A DNA stretch of 64,000 nucleotides from Coniella vitis (GCA_011317545.1 WUJK01000016.1:310001-374000); one strand, 5' to 3'. Counted from the first letter of the stretch, positions 1 through 12,575 are shown. Notes: generated by a model from the sequence alone, not told the origin. Program-made: numbers and translations.

Positions 1-63
1 GAGAAACGTATCGCCAACAGCGGTGTACGCGATGTCTATCGGCCGGCGGAACGGGCGGAAGAC

Positions 64-612
64 TTATACAGCTGGAACTCTCTGCTCCATCAAGGCCAGT
101 GCGCTCAGATTCCAACCAGTTGTTCGTTGACGATGGCTAGTTCCAGGACCCTGGCTACTGAGTGGCGGCTCTGGCACCTGTCCTGATGATGTAGCAACTT
201 GTGAATGCTGGCCTTGTCTAGTCCTGTGCCGAAAGAGTAATGCTACCGGTGTATGACTGATCGCAGTAGATCCTATACCCTCTTCGTCGTCGTGGTCGTC
301 GCTGCTGCCGCTATCGAACGGTTGTTGTCTGAAGTTGGGCTCGACTTCAGCACACTTTGGTTCAGTCGGCACAGGTGGTTGCGCACCACTACTCGCAAGA
401 ATTTGTGGGGATAGTGTTGCTGCTCTGTTCCCCGTTCCCCGTCCTCCTACCGACCCTTTTGCCCATCCTGTTTGGACTCCATGAACTCCTAAAGCCGCGC
501 GCGATGCCATATTCCCTCTTGCTCTCTGCACAATTCCCGAAAGACTGCCAGCGACTGGCATCTCGATCACATCTCGTTTCCTGACTTGGGATCTGAGTGT
601 TATAGTCGGCAT
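64..612 (-). CDS. Hypothetical protein, weak candidate
   Basis: An open frame of 182 codons starts at the ATG at 612 and ends at the TAA at 64-66; the frame stays open upstream to 687 but without another ATG. The product is hydrophilic and of low complexity: a basic first third, a short acidic run (SDDHDDEEG) near the middle and a Gln/Ser/Thr-rich tail. I recognise no domain, signal peptide or membrane segment. The opposite strand also has short open frames, so coding is uncertain. Base composition is ordinary and shows no RIP. It could equally be a chance frame or one exon of a gene that continues beyond the left edge. Confidence 0.25.
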   Translation of the reverse strand: MPTITLRSQVRKRDVIEMPVAGSLSGIVQRARGNMASRAALGVHGVQTGWAKGSVGGRGTGNRAATLSPQILASSGAQPPVPTEPKCAEVEPNFRQQPFDSGSSDDHDDEEGIGSTAISHTPVALLFRHRTRQGQHSQVATSSGQVPEPPLSSQGPGTSHRQRTTGWNLSALALMEQRVPAV

Positions 613-1570
613 CGCGATGAGTGTGCGTATTGCGTGGTGGCCCGAGGTTGATCGAGCGGCATGACTAGGTCTTGTCCATGCCCCCAATCTCTGCGGGTTA
701 ACGGCGCCTGTGAGGAGAAGAGAAGGCCTGGTCAGTGATCAGCCATTTCTCCTTGGTGTGTCCACAGCGCAGAATCAAGTGATACATAACTTAAAGAAAG
801 ACTAGACACACCACTTGAGATCGAATCTCCAAATGTCCAGGGTGCGTCAAGATGTTAACATGACGAGGCGGTTGATTTTGATCATTGCGCTCGCTAACGA
901 CCTGGAATTGGCATGGATTTCAGACCCGTCTGTCGTGGCTGTGGTCACGGCCCCGATCTTGGTGAAGTTAGGAGTCATGGTGGTCGTTTGAGCTAACCCA
1001 GCGTAGGGCGAGTTTCGATCTCAGATTAGTGCTTGCTGCGAGACTGCGAGGCTGCAAGCTTTGCCCATCTTTAAGGACCGGCACGCGTCTATCAAGCGTT
1101 CACGGTAACATATCTTGACAACCTGGAAAAGCTAGGATGGTCAAGTACATGATTTTGCCGTTCTTTTATCGTGATACTCGGGAAGCGGCTTGACTGGCTG
1201 GCTGGTACCTGCCCGCAGTCACAAGAAGCAAACGGACAAGCTGGGGCCTGCTAGCCAAGAGCTGGCTATGCCTGTACCTACTATTTTGGCACATCGCAGG
1301 CTACCCTAGCGCTATTCCCCGCCCACTCTACCGATCCCTTGCAAGCCCATTCATTACCTGGAACCTGGCCCGTTGCTTTCTGTCTTCCAACTGCTCCTCA
1401 TTACCCCGACATTTGAGCCTATGCTCTATCTTCTCTCCTCTTCTCTTTTCTTCTCGATCCTGATCGTTCCAACCCTCCTTCTCTTCATTTAGTCTCAGTC
1501 TGCATCGACATTCCTTCCCACAAATCTCAAGCCTCCAGCCCATCACAGCCACGCCTGCACGTGCGCACAC
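613..1570. other. Intergenic stretch, no gene seen
   Basis: Ordinary base composition with no long ATG-initiated frame. From about 1365 to 1480 the + strand is strongly pyrimidine-rich, with runs of CTCC and TTCTC, as is common just upstream of fungal transcription starts. It may be the relic promoter or leader of the decayed gene-like stretch that follows. Confidence 0.4.
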
Positions 1571-1579
1571 TCCCTGCTA

Positions 1580-2575
1580 TTGCATCCTCTCACCAGACCA
1601 CTGCAGCCCTCTCTGCTTGGTCCCAACATTACCAGTACTAGCAACTCGAGAGACCCGGATGTTGATGTTCTGTCTGCGCTCCAACGTCCTTATACTTCCA
1701 TCCTCTTCAGGTTAACGACACCATTTCGTGTGAAAAGGTCAATAAGACAAAGCCACGTTCCTCATCTTACCCGAAGCTAACTTTCACTACTGTCATCCTT
1801 GCAGCGCCTTCTTGCCTTATGTCCAAGAACTCAACCTGAGCACCCTTGTTTGCTGCTTGGTGAACATCTTATCGACAATCCCATGACGATAAGCCCAGTG
1901 ATCGTGACCAACTCGGATATGGCCCAATTCCCGGTCGAAGCCTTGCACCTCTTACGTTACGCTACTTCTCGTCCAATTCAGCATGGGCTCTCTTTTACCA
2001 GCAATGCCTTGGTCCCTGCACGCTCCTTCACCAGCCTTTTCCTGGTTCTCAGCCACTTCTGCTACCACCTTTACCAGCGATCGGCTTTGATAAGACCTAA
2101 ATAAATCAACTCAGAGGACGTTAAGGCTGAGACCGCCATTTTTAACAGCAAAAAGTAATAACCACAGGAGCAATGGTAACGGCAACAGCAGCAACGGCGG
2201 CATGGTCAATAACCACGCTTCCCCAGTCCAAGCCCAAGACCGGTGTACATACCTACTGCTCCTGGCGGATCGGCTTCTTTTAGCGCTGCTGACAGTGGTG
2301 GTGCTAGTCCTTCTGTTGCTTCTACAGATCTGTCCTTTCACCGTCACCGACTCTCAGCTTCTGCTAGCCATGCTCTGAGCCATGAACCGCAAGTTCCTAG
2401 TTTTGAGCGCTTCAATTAATCATCACCAACGTCGCATGGCTTCACAATCCATCTCCTCCCTTGTCTTTCCCCGCTTGAGTCTTGGCCAGGCGAGGCCGAG
2501 GGTCTTAACTACAATAAGGTCTGTGATAACATTTATTACTGGTCATGTGTCTCCGCAGGGTATCCAGACATGAGG
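1580..2575 (+). pseudogene. Decayed gene-like stretch rich in Ser/Asn/Gly
   Basis: No single frame spans this interval, but coding-like text jumps between the three + frames. About 2150-2225 reads as an Asn/Ser/Gly-rich run (SNGNGNSSNGG), and about 2240-2400 continues in another frame as a Ser/Ala-rich stretch ending PQVPSFERFN before a stop. A third frame then gives NHHQRRMASQSISS. A plausible intron of about 40 bases (GTCTGT to CCGCAG) lies at roughly 2519-2559. Low-complexity Ser/Asn regions of this kind are typical of fungal regulatory proteins, but I cannot name a family. The frame changes suggest a pseudogene; unspotted introns are the alternative. The pyrimidine-rich leader just upstream fits a former + strand gene. 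Confidence 0.3.
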
Positions 2576-3999
2576 CGCCAAGCTCGGAGTAGGGAGGCAT
2601 TGCCCCTGACTTGCAGGCATCGCAGCGGTACGCTAAAAAGACGATGCTTCACCTGGTGAGAATGAGGGAGGTCAAGGTGAAGACTATTTGGAAAAACTAT
2701 GAGGCATGATGGGAACGGTTGCTGAATGATGACTCAAAATTGATGAGGCGGCGTACTTTTCGTCCCGCTGATTCTCTGTGGTTAACTTTCCTTTGGTCTA
2801 AGTGTGACTTTTTGGTCTGTTTGTCCGCTGTCTGATGGCGGCAGGAATGGTGGGTCTTTTGGACACGGAAAATATTGCAAGCTGTCAATAGTATCATGCT
2901 GTAGCTTTCCGTTCGTGAGCTTCTGCTTCATTTCTTATCTCCCATTTCTATCCAGTGTCTGCTGGAATTGCTAAATGCAGTCCATGTCTGCGATCATTTT
3001 ATTTCCTATGCATGCACAAGACTATGTGTCCACATGCCTGTCCATCTATTGGCTCTAGCGGGGGAAGAACTTGAGCCGTTTTTGCTTTGCTTTATAACGG
3101 AGGATGCTTTCACCTCGTTCACACAAAGTTGATTATTCACAACCTCAGACACATGTTGCGTTCAGAGTTCAGTTGGCCATATCTTAGCCAAGATGCGAAG
3201 ATACAAAAGTACACTACCAACTGCACCTTATTCCAGCTTTCCACTGACGTATGTCAATGGCTTCGTGCTTTATTGTTCCTCACTCGTCCGGACAAGTGTC
3301 CAAATCGCACCATAGGGTTGTCTTGTGGTTCGCGGTGGGCTGGCCCGTAGAGTGTGAACAAAAGTTCAGTGTAATGCGTATCGTTCCCCAATGTCTTCCG
3401 GGTAGCTGCTAAGATATGAATAATCACCATATTGCGGACGCATCTCCTTCGTAAACCTACAAAGAGCCTCAAATTTGCATAAAAAACAACGAGGGAAAGC
3501 AAAAACCGCTAACTACCGTGGAAAGGTCTCTCTCGATATTCATTATTTATTAGCTATATTCTTGAGCCCTCTTCCAATCGGTCCATCTTACTATCTCCAA
3601 CAAGTCCTATCTTTACATTACGAGATAAGCTTGCCTAAACCCAGATATTACGTGCCTCTCCTGGCCGGTAGGTATAGTAAATCGTTTATATATCTGTTGG
3701 GGCAGCTTGCTAATCACGCCCACACCTGCGGACATTCGCCTGAAATGCCGCCACGTCACAAAGAATACCGTGCTGTGAGGCCGATACGACAGCCACCAGA
3801 AATCGTTGCAAAGCCTCGTCCTACGAGGGTTGCACCTCGATGTGGGTCCTCGTCCTCCGCTTCCGCACACAACATATTATCATTTGACTCCTCTAACTCT
3901 AACGATATAGTGCTTTATCGCAAACAAAAAGAAGTGCAAGTTGCTAAGACTCATAACTAACAACCAGGATATACAATGAGACAGGGCCAAGGAACTGTA
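2576..3999. other. Intergenic stretch with small frames only
   Basis: Base composition is ordinary. The longest frame (+, 3475-3960) has no early ATG; from its first internal ATG it is basic and Ser-rich without a recognisable domain. I see no RNA gene, transposon end or repeat here. Confidence 0.4.
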
Positions 4000-5977
4000 A
4001 ACCGGGCAAAAGTCCTATGCGAGCTCTGGTGGCACGTTAAGGCTTCTAAAGCAGCCCCCCTACAGCCGGTGTACATAAGCCTCCAGACTTTGGCTCTGGC
4101 TGCCAAATAAAGGCGATATAGTCTGTTATTTTCTCATGTTCTCCTATAATCTCTGCTTCGATATCTTCGTCTAAAAGCGTTAAGGCTTAGATCGGTAGTA
4201 TAACCTCTGAAGGCTTGCCTCCTTATACAACAATACTGCTACTAGATAAATCAGTAGTAGGCCAGGCTTTGGATAGGATTCGACGAGGTTAGCGAGTAGA
4301 TAATGCCGATAGAGAGAGCTTATTAGTAGTATTACTATCGCAAGTTTTATTATTATTTACAGGCCGCCGCTCAGGTACTATATTATCTAGGTTCTATAGA
4401 TAGAACCTTACCCAGTATTTCGAACACAAATAATGCATTAGGGACTCGAAATGTTACTATTGTGCTTAGGCTGTATCGAAATAAGGCTTTTTACCGGTTC
4501 GGCAGCTATGGCTAAGTTGGTCCTGGTGAATAAGAACCCGTCGCTCGGCCGGATAATATATCTTCTCCGTAGTAAATATACCTGCCTAACGATGAGAGGG
4601 AGCTGGATCGTGAAGAAGGTGATATAGTCTCTATTATCTGCTGGACTGCGCCTTAAATGGGCGGCTGACCCTACGCGTATGCTAAACCTTATAGCTACTT
4701 AAGCAGGCAGTGTGGGAATAGCGTGCGTTCTAGCTCGCAATCTTCTTGGGCTACGTTGCTAGGATGTAATTGAGAGTAGTTTGTGTGACTCTATATACTT
4801 TTATTGTAAGTCTCGTATCTAAAGCTGATTCCTATTATTACCTTATAAGAGAACTGTAAATATACTATTAATACGGACTCTAATTCCTCTATAACCTAGG
4901 CCTTAAGCCTGCTCTTAATAGGTTACGCTTCGGAGATTTTGCCTAGGAAGCAGGGTATATATAGCGGGATGATCCGTAAGCTGCTAAGTTAGTAAGCTCT
5001 ATTATTTCGCTAGCCGTAGCTTAGTTATTACCCTCTTACTTCCCAACACACCTTGTTACCTTAAGATATACTACTTGAAATATAGGGGAAGTAAAGGATT
5101 ATATATTATTTATCTTTGAACAAGTGTACTATACTATCCTCGTAGGTTACGTATTCGTTTATCTCTTATTCTAAATTATAGAATTATCTCGTTAGATCGT
5201 TTAGACTATAGTATATATATATAATAATAAGCGTTGGAAGGTACCGCTATACTATATAGACCTGTAAAAGATTAACCAATAAGCAGAATCTCCATCTGAT
5301 TATTCCTTCCAACCGTATATATAGTGCTACGAGGGACCAGGTTATAACAATATGCTTTAATGCTCCTTTTTTATTTATTTTACCGGCCCTATTCCTTAGT
5401 ATATATTACGAAGGCCGATCTCGTCTCTTGTCTTCAATATGTACGTCGAACTTTAAAGTTTTACGAGCGCTAAACTCTTCTCGTACATTTATAGATTTGT
5501 TCTTCCTAGGAAAAAGTCCTATTCCAGGCTACTTCTTATCAAGCGCTAATCGTCTATCGCATACCAGCCCATAGTTTTATATATCTCTATAATCTATCCA
5601 AAGGTAAAGCTAGTACCTACTTTCTTTCTAAATTTATTCAGCTGCTAAGAGTTGGGTTCCCCTATTAACCTTGGGTTAACAGCTATAATATCAACCCCAT
5701 GCCTATAGGTTCTTGCGGTGATCACAGTTGCATATAGCTAGCGAGTTAATAACCTTATACTCTTGTAGACTCTCTATTACTTACAACACCACTACTTTCG
5801 GTTAAATGCGTACTACAGTTAGATAGATAATATTATTTAGCGGATCGCTACTATTGTCCCTCTTGTGCGAATAATTGGTACCTAGGGTTATACTTATCCA
5901 GCGACGTCTGTTATTCCTATACCGTCGGATCTGGCACAGCTCACTCTCAACTAATAACTTCCACAACAGTGCAGTAC
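4000..5977. repeat. Unidentified AT-rich degraded repeat
   Basis: Composition falls abruptly near 4.0 kb and TpA, TAG and TAA become frequent in all frames, as in RIP-mutated repeats. I read both strands for reverse transcriptase, integrase, DDE transposase and zinc-knuckle motifs and recognised none. No terminal inverted repeat or LTR is evident. RIP is milder than in the neighbouring retrotransposon, with scattered GC-rich words retained. The short minus-strand frame at 5802-6026 straddles the LTR boundary and is not believed. It is probably a remnant of an older transposon. Confidence 0.5.
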
Positions 5978-6448
5978 TGTTATAACCCACGATCATACAG
6001 GTCACAGGAATAGGCCAACACAACATAGCTATAACGAATCGGAACTATAACGGACCGATAAGGATCTCTTATATAAGATATACGGACTATAGATAATATA
6101 ATAAATATAAGGAGCTAATTAGGAACGGATTATTAGAATTATTAAATAATCCAGCAGAGCCGGATTATTAAGATTATAAGATAATCCAAATAATCTAGTA
6201 TTAGGGATACTAGATAATAGAAGGATATAAGGACGATAGATTTCCTAGTTATTAAATAGCTATCCTTATAATCTTTAGTTATAAATCTAAGTATTATTTT
6301 ATATAATAGGGTAATCCCTCTTAATTACTTATAATACTTAGTATTACTCGATAAACGTATAGAAGCTTAAAGGTAATACTTCCCTATTCTATTAATATAT
6401 AACTTATAGGTACTTCTAGAGTTAGGGATTCGGGTAAGGATTATTATA
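5978..6448 (+). repeat. 5' LTR of element D
   Basis: It starts with an intact TGTTATAACC and ends ATTATTATA, the RIP-altered form of a TG...CA LTR. The sequence around GGACCGATA, the block ending TTCGGGTAAGG and the following junction match the LTRs at 21881-22359, 28271-28726 and 42586-43041. Unlike those, it lacks the duplicated telomere-like hexamer. Confidence 0.88.
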
Positions 6449-6879
6449 TTTTTATAATTCTTATTTAGAACGGCCTATATACGCCCTTTAAGTAATACTA
6501 AGTATAATAATAGCTCCTTAAACTCCTATTCTATCTACTTTAGGCGAAGAACGCCGCTAGGTTATAACTTAAGAAGATATAATATACTAATTAATCGAAT
6601 TTACTTAGTAACTCGCTATACTCTAGTAGACTTAGGAATAGTAGAATCGTATTATTCGTAGGTAAGCCTAGTAGATTAAATAATATAATACCGTAGCTAT
6701 TATACCTCCCCTAATACCTATTATTTAGAATAATCTCGGTAATAGCTATAAAATAGATAAACTCGCTATATATAACGGTAATTAGAAAACGCTTTAAGGG
6801 TTTCTTACCTATTATAAGGCGTACTTTTTATATAATATAGCCTAGTTTACTATTAAACCCGATAAGGTTATCCTAGCCG

Positions 6880-7620
6880 GTATACGATTCGAGAAAAATA
6901 TACTTATCTAGTATAAACCTTTACTTTATAATTATCTCGATTACCTTAGTAACCTCGATTAGTATAAATAAACTATTAAGAATATATTCGACTCGTTCTC
7001 GGGATTTAAATATACCTTTAAAGAAATATTCGGCGACCTTAATAAAGAAAGAATTATAGTATAATAACTCTCGGAACTTAAATAAAATAAGTTAGCTTTA
7101 ATATATACCGTTCGGTTTAAGCAGCTCTTAGCAAAACTCCTATATAGAGATAAGGACCTTATCGATAGATATTATAGAGGATTTAAAGATAAAGTAAAGG
7201 ATAAACTCTCTAAGTAGGATTAGCCCGAAGACTTTATAATATTTAGTAATAATACTATCCGTATCGATAACCGTCTCTATAAATAATATATAAAGAAGAG
7301 TAAGAAAAGAGGAAGCTATATTATATAAAGAAACTAAGCTAATATTAGTAAACGAGCCTAATATACTATAATACGAAGCTTCTAGTAATAAAGTATAATA
7401 GTTAGTAATATTATATATATAAGCCCTATAAAGCTTAATATAGCTTAACGAAAGCTTATAAGTAGGGAATACTTTAATTATAATAAAAAAGGCTATTTCG
7501 TATAAGAATACCGATAACCTAAGAAACTAAGAGATTTTAAGAAAGTCTTAGAAGGACGATAAGCTAATATTATAATACGAGAAATTTAGGATCTTATTCT
7601 TAGCTAAGACTAGCTTCTAA
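6880..7620 (+). pseudogene. Gag remnant of element D
   Basis: Read with stops in place, the frame around 6960-7290 shows a gag capsid pattern including FSGFKYTFKEIFGD and, downstream, PEDFIIF followed by IRIDNRLY, which is typical of Gypsy gag before the nucleocapsid. At 7469-7512 a CX2CX4HX4C zinc knuckle is preserved in spacing, but all four metal ligands now read Tyr (YFNYNKKGYFV, a stop, then EY). Each change is explained by a G-to-A or C-to-T transition. In life, gag would package element RNA into cytoplasmic particles; this copy cannot. Confidence 0.75.
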
Positions 7621-8699
7621 AGTAAGCATCGGATAAACCTAATTATAAACTCCTTAACTAGATATTCTATTATAAGGATAACTATATAATATACTTCTCG
7701 GTAAAATAAAGCTTAGGATAGTTTCTATAGAAACCTTATAAATAACGGTAAATAGTAATCGGAAATCGAATTCCCGCTGCTATAACCTTAAACTTATAGT
7801 ATCCTCGACTATTTACTAAGTAGTAAGCGATATTTATCGACGGATATAAGGACGAACTATCTATTTAATAACCCTTTACTTTAGGTTAAGTAGAAAATAA
7901 AGTTAGCGAACTTATAAAATAATAGGAAGACTTTAGTATATAAGATATTAGTATATAAACTATCGATAAAGAAATAAGCTCGGAATCGGAAAGCTCTACG
8001 GATAAAGATATCGATAAAGGAGATATATATTACCTTATCTACGGTATTATACTTAGGGAGCTATTTAGAACGATATCTTATTAAGATAAAACCCCCTTCT
8101 TACGGGAAGATATACGAATTAACTACCTTTATAAGAAATACTACTAAATTATATAATTCTCCTATATTATATATAATTATAGATAATACTTTAAATATAA
8201 AGTAATTAACGAATAGTTCCCTATATATAAGATAGGGTACTATATTATCGCTTATAACGACGGTAATAGCGAATATTAATAGGTACTTAGAATAAGCGGA
8301 AATCACGCTAATATTAGCTTAATATATAATACCCTTTGCGAATATATATAGCGCTTAGTACGATAGTACTAATATATAACGCCTTAATATAAACTATACG
8401 CCTAAGAAAAGGCTTATAAATAGTACCGACTTAGGAATTAGAAAGAATAGAAACTATACTTAATACTTATATACTATAGCTTCTATTAATAACTAGATTA
8501 TATAGAGTATATATAAGAAAAAGCGTAATAATACTATAATATAAAAGAAGTAATCCTAAGAGCGTAAGAACTATATATACCCGAAGAAAATATAATATAA
8601 TTATAATAATAAGCTAATATATATATTAGATACGGAATAAAATAAGTAAAGGACTTAGCCTAAACGGTAGCTCTTAGAGTATAATAAGAATAATAAAAC

Positions 8700-10485
8700 C
8701 TAAAAGGCAAAGATTGCTTATAAGGGATAGTAAGCGATTAGGACTCCTAGAGAAGTCCCTTTATACGATAGGTAACTCGATATACGAATATTTAAAAATT
8801 ATAATACGAATTAATAATAAATATTATATAATACTCCTAGATAGCGGAGTATAAGGAAATTTTATATCCCTAAGCGTAATTAATAAAGATCGGATACCTT
8901 AGAAGAAGAAAATAAAACCCTATAAACTTAATACCGTAGAAGGTATAGATATTACTTATAGCTAAGGTATTATCGATATAGAATCTAATTAATTACTAAT
9001 TATAATCTATAAACGTATAATACTAATAAACTTCGATATTACGGATATTATATAATATAAACTAATTTTAAGTATATTATAGTTAAGAAAGGAAAATTCT
9101 TAAATCGATTAAATAAATAGCTATATTTTATAGGATAAAGCGGATACCTAGGGAATAATTATAATTAAAAGCGTAGGATCGAGTTTAGTTATTAAGCGAT
9201 ACTTAAATAATAAAGGCTTAAACGAATTTATATATACCTCTAAATCGAGAAGAATTATAATAATAGTTAATTATAGAAACGATTACCCTCGATAGCTTAT
9301 ATACCTTAGAAAGTAAGGGGTATAGTAGATTAGGATATAATATAATAGGATTCTATAAATAGTAGGATATATTATTATAATAGGTTTATAAAGGAATAAA
9401 GTATACCTAATAATATCTCCTATTCCTCGTAATATATACGGAAAAAGATACGTTTAGAGACCTTTCCGATATATTAAAAGAGTATCGGAAGTTTAAGAAA
9501 CTATTCTAAGGAAAATTCGATAACGGCCTACTAGAATATAGCCTATCCGACTACGAAATCCTACTTAAAAAAGGAGAATAACTAAAGTTCTTTCCTATCT
9601 ACGGATTAGATAAGGATAAACTTAAAATACTTAGGGAATATATCGACGAAAGTCTTAAAAAGGGATATATTAGACCCTTATATTTACTAATAGGATACCC
9701 GATCCTATTTATATTAAAGAAGAACGGTAAATTATAATTATACGTCGATTATCGATAATTTAACGATATTACTATTAAGAATCGGTACCCTTTACTTCTC
9801 TTTAAAGAACTTAGAGATAGATTTAGAGAAGTTTAATAGTTTATAGCCCTCGACCTTAAGGAAGGATATATATATATATATATTAAATAAGGAGAAGAAT
9901 AGAAAATAGCGTTTAGAATACGCTATAGATATTACGAATACCTTATTATATTATTCGGATTTACTAATACCCTAGCCTCTTTTTAAGAAATAATAAACTA
10001 TATCTTACGCGAATACCTCGATTACTTCGTAATCGTCTACTTAGATAATATTCTTATCTACTCGAAGATATTCGAAGAATATTAGAAGTATATTACTATA
10101 ATTCTATAGATTCTCTAGGATAATAAGATCCTAGTAGAACCTACTAAATATAACTAGAATACTTAGGAAATTAACTATCTCTGGTATACTATTATATTAG
10201 GGTATATACGAATATAGAAAGATAAAGTATAAGTAGTTAGGGATTAGCCTATATCTTAGAACGTTAAGGATATTAAAGCCTTTCTAAGCTATTCTAACTT
10301 CTACCGATAATTTATTAAGAATTATAATAATATTATAATACTACTTATAGAACTTAAAGAAAGATATTACGTTTAATTAGAACGATTAGGTATAGAAAGC
10401 CTTTAATACGATTAAAGATATAATTACCTTAGAACTAATCCTAATCGAAGCAGACTAAAATAAAATTTTCGAGATCGAGATAGAT
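8700..10485 (+). pseudogene. Pol remnant (protease, RT) of element D
   Basis: The retroviral-type protease motif reads LLDSGV near 8835-8853. Reverse transcriptase runs from about 9600 to 10330: LYVDYR near 9740, ALDLKEGY near 9845, GFTNTLASF near 9957, and the catalytic box at 10038-10049 reads YLDN where active enzymes have YLDD. The second Asp codon was in a TpG context, a favoured RIP site. Stops interrupt every 10-30 codons. The pol frame ends where foreign sequence starts at 10486, so RNase H and integrase are absent. Confidence 0.8.
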
Positions 10486-10672
10486 TATAACGGGCTAGCC
10501 CCTATAGGGCTTTAGAAATTAACTAGCGTCCTACGGCCGTCTCCGACGTACGAAACCTTTCGCTTGGGCGGTTAAGGTAAAAGGTACGTAATCTTCTAAA
10601 TACGTTTTAGAAGATCTAATCAACTTATTAGGCATATCGGGCGAAGGCAATATTATAGGTAGGCCTATAATA
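10486..10672. repeat. 187-bp direct repeat, copy 1
   Basis: The left copy of the pair; it contains the shared words CGGCCGTCTCCGACGTAC and GGCATATCGGGCGAAGGC. It is more heavily RIP-mutated than copy 2 (for example CCTATAATA against CCTGTGATA). Confidence 0.85.
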
Positions 10673-10823
10673 TTACCTCCCTTCTCTCCCTCTAATAACG
10701 TCGGACCCTTAAAGCTTACCCGCGACGTTACTTTATAAGCCGAAGTTTATACGGAAGGGGTATCTAAGACTTTTAGTACTCCGTAGCTCGAACTTGCGAC
10801 CTTAGGATTTTGTTTAGAAGATA

Positions 10824-11010
10824 TATAACGGGCTGGCTCCTATAGGGCTCTAGGAATTAACTAGCATCCTGCGGCCGTCTCCGACGTACGGAACCTTTCG
10901 CTTAGGCGGTTAAGGCAAAAGGTATGCAATCTTCTAAATACGTTTCAGAAGATCTAGTTAACTTATTAGGCATATCGGGCGAAGGCAATGTTATAGGTGG
11001 GCCTGTGATA
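10824..11010. repeat. 187-bp direct repeat, copy 2
   Basis: The right copy of the pair, offset 338 bp from copy 1. It retains more C and G at transition sites, so it is closer to the unmutated sequence. Confidence 0.85.
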
Positions 11011-11600
11011 GCAACTCTTAAATAGCTTTTAAGCTATATTTTAAAAACTCGCTTTTAAAGCTTTTCTATAAACTCTTTATTATTATAGGTACTATTATTA
11101 ATAGTATTTAAGTAGCTTATAAGCTACTTATAAGAGGCTCTAGTTATACTTATATAATAGCGGTCTAATAATAGGAAGAAAATATATTAATTATCGCTTT
11201 ATACCCTAGTATACCAAAGCCGTATATTTACTCGTAAGCTTATAATACCTAATAGCTTAATTCGAAAGTTTTATAATATATATAATAATCTTCACGCTTA
11301 GATTAAGTACCTAAGCTATATTAAATAGCTTTTAAACGAGAATATTATAGAAAATAAAGAAATAATATTATTTTAAACTATTAAATAACTTAAATCGTTA
11401 TTAAAATAATAAAATAGTATAATATTCTTACGAATAATATATACTCGGTATTAGAAGGTAAATAAAAATTTTAATTATTAGATAATATATATATAATAAA
11501 TAAAATCTAAATAATTATAATAAATAAAGTATATAGCTTAACCTTTTTAGGTAATTATAATATTTGGAGTATAAGTTAGGACCTTAGAATTAGAAAAGTA
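11011..11600. repeat. AT-rich remnant of unknown element
   Basis: Extremely AT-rich sequence with no recognised motif. It does not match the continuation of element D found in element A. It begins with short palindromic words (AATAGCTTTTAAGCTATATT) and ends where composition returns to normal near 11.6 kb. A transposase C-terminus is conceivable but cannot be shown. Confidence 0.4.
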
Positions 11601-12575
11601 CGGACTTATATAGTACCTGAAATTAACCCCTATCCTTCTAATCTCTAGGAATGGTTAGGTCACTTTTCCATATTATCCGACAATACCTTACTCCGTCGCA
11701 TATCAAAATTCTAAGCTGTCGGTAGTTCGGTGCCGCAATCGGCAACGCGAAGCTGCGGCTCGGCAGTCGGCACATACCGTTCCTAGCATTACCACTGCTC
11801 TCAACTTATACCGGAAAATATAGTGTGAAGGAATTTGCTTCAAATAAAGTTCACACGGCTCATTATCATATCTTTGATGTGTTCCATGATTTATTCTCAC
11901 CTCAACACGTAAGGCGCGGTGTTGGTGAGGGTTTATGTATAGTCGAGGTTGCAAATTCACAACCAGGTACATGCCCAACCCGCTTGTATGTCCGCCGTAA
12001 CCCTGACAGATCCCGATCAAACTCCTGTTCTATACCAACTTAAGACGCCCTTCCTATGTATGACATCAACACTCTTGCACGTTGAGTTATCACTTGTGTT
12101 CAGTGATGGGATTTCATGTTGATTGGCAATGTCAGGGCTAAATTCACGTCATTCTAGCATGGCGACAGCCCGCACACTAGATACCTTCTAACCCTGACAT
12201 ATACATTCGCAATAGCACTACGGTAGACAGACTTGTGTATGCATACCAAATTGAGATCTTGTCTTCATGACTATAGACATTGTACACTTCATTTTTAAGT
12301 CCATTTTAGTCATGGTGCGTGGGTGTTGAATGCGCTGATTTACTGCCACTCTTGAGCGGATTGATGGTACAGCGCCACACTGAGGCTGAGTGCACTTGTG
12401 GCAGTGCGATCAGTTGGTCAGGTGCCCAGCTGCTCTCACCACAGTCTGTGGGAAGGTGCGGGGATGTTTTCTCCACCATCCCGAATCGCATACCAAACAA
12501 AAAGTACTATGGTGCACATGTGAATTGTTTTGGCTACATCTGCAGACCCTCGTCTACCATTGTTGTTTGCTTAAG
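11601..12575. other. 3' flank of the Ulp1-like gene, no gene seen
   Basis: Ordinary composition. Short frames on both strands at 11703-12609 overlap one another and lack recognisable features. The part next to 12576 is probably the 3' UTR and terminator region of the peptidase gene. Confidence 0.4.

Larger units (their letters stand above)
5978..10485 (+). mobile_element. Chromovirus-type Gypsy element D, 3' truncated, RIP-mutated
   Basis: An LTR retrotransposon in + orientation beginning with a 471-bp LTR at 5978-6448. Internally, gag, a zinc knuckle, an aspartic-protease motif and reverse transcriptase follow in the usual Gypsy order. The internal sequence matches, as reverse complement, the minus-strand element A at 28271-43041, so the two are one family. 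Homology stops at 10485 in the RT/RNase H region, where a 187-bp direct-repeat structure begins; RNase H, integrase, chromodomain and the 3' LTR are missing. Stops at nearly every Gln and Trp position and Cys-to-Tyr changes show RIP. The five bases before the LTR are AGTAC, but the matching 3' copy is gone. Confidence 0.88.
10486..11010. mobile_element. Candidate miniature terminal-repeat element
   Basis: Two direct repeats of exactly 187 bp (10486-10672 and 10824-11010) flank 151 bp of unrelated sequence. Both start TATAACGGGC and end ATA after GGCCT, which fits LTR ends TG...CA altered by RIP. Copies differ almost only by transitions, and copy 2 is less mutated. There is no coding capacity. 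The arrangement resembles a TRIM-type non-autonomous LTR element. The flanking five bases (TAGAT and GCAAC) do not match, so either the insertion site was later rearranged or this is part of something larger. It interrupts element D in its RT/RNase H region, and D does not resume afterwards. Confidence 0.5.

Noticed and set aside
10770..10800. B-box-like word (minus strand AAGTTCGAGC) between the 187-bp repeats
   Set aside because: The surrounding bases do not form a T arm or any other tRNA arm.
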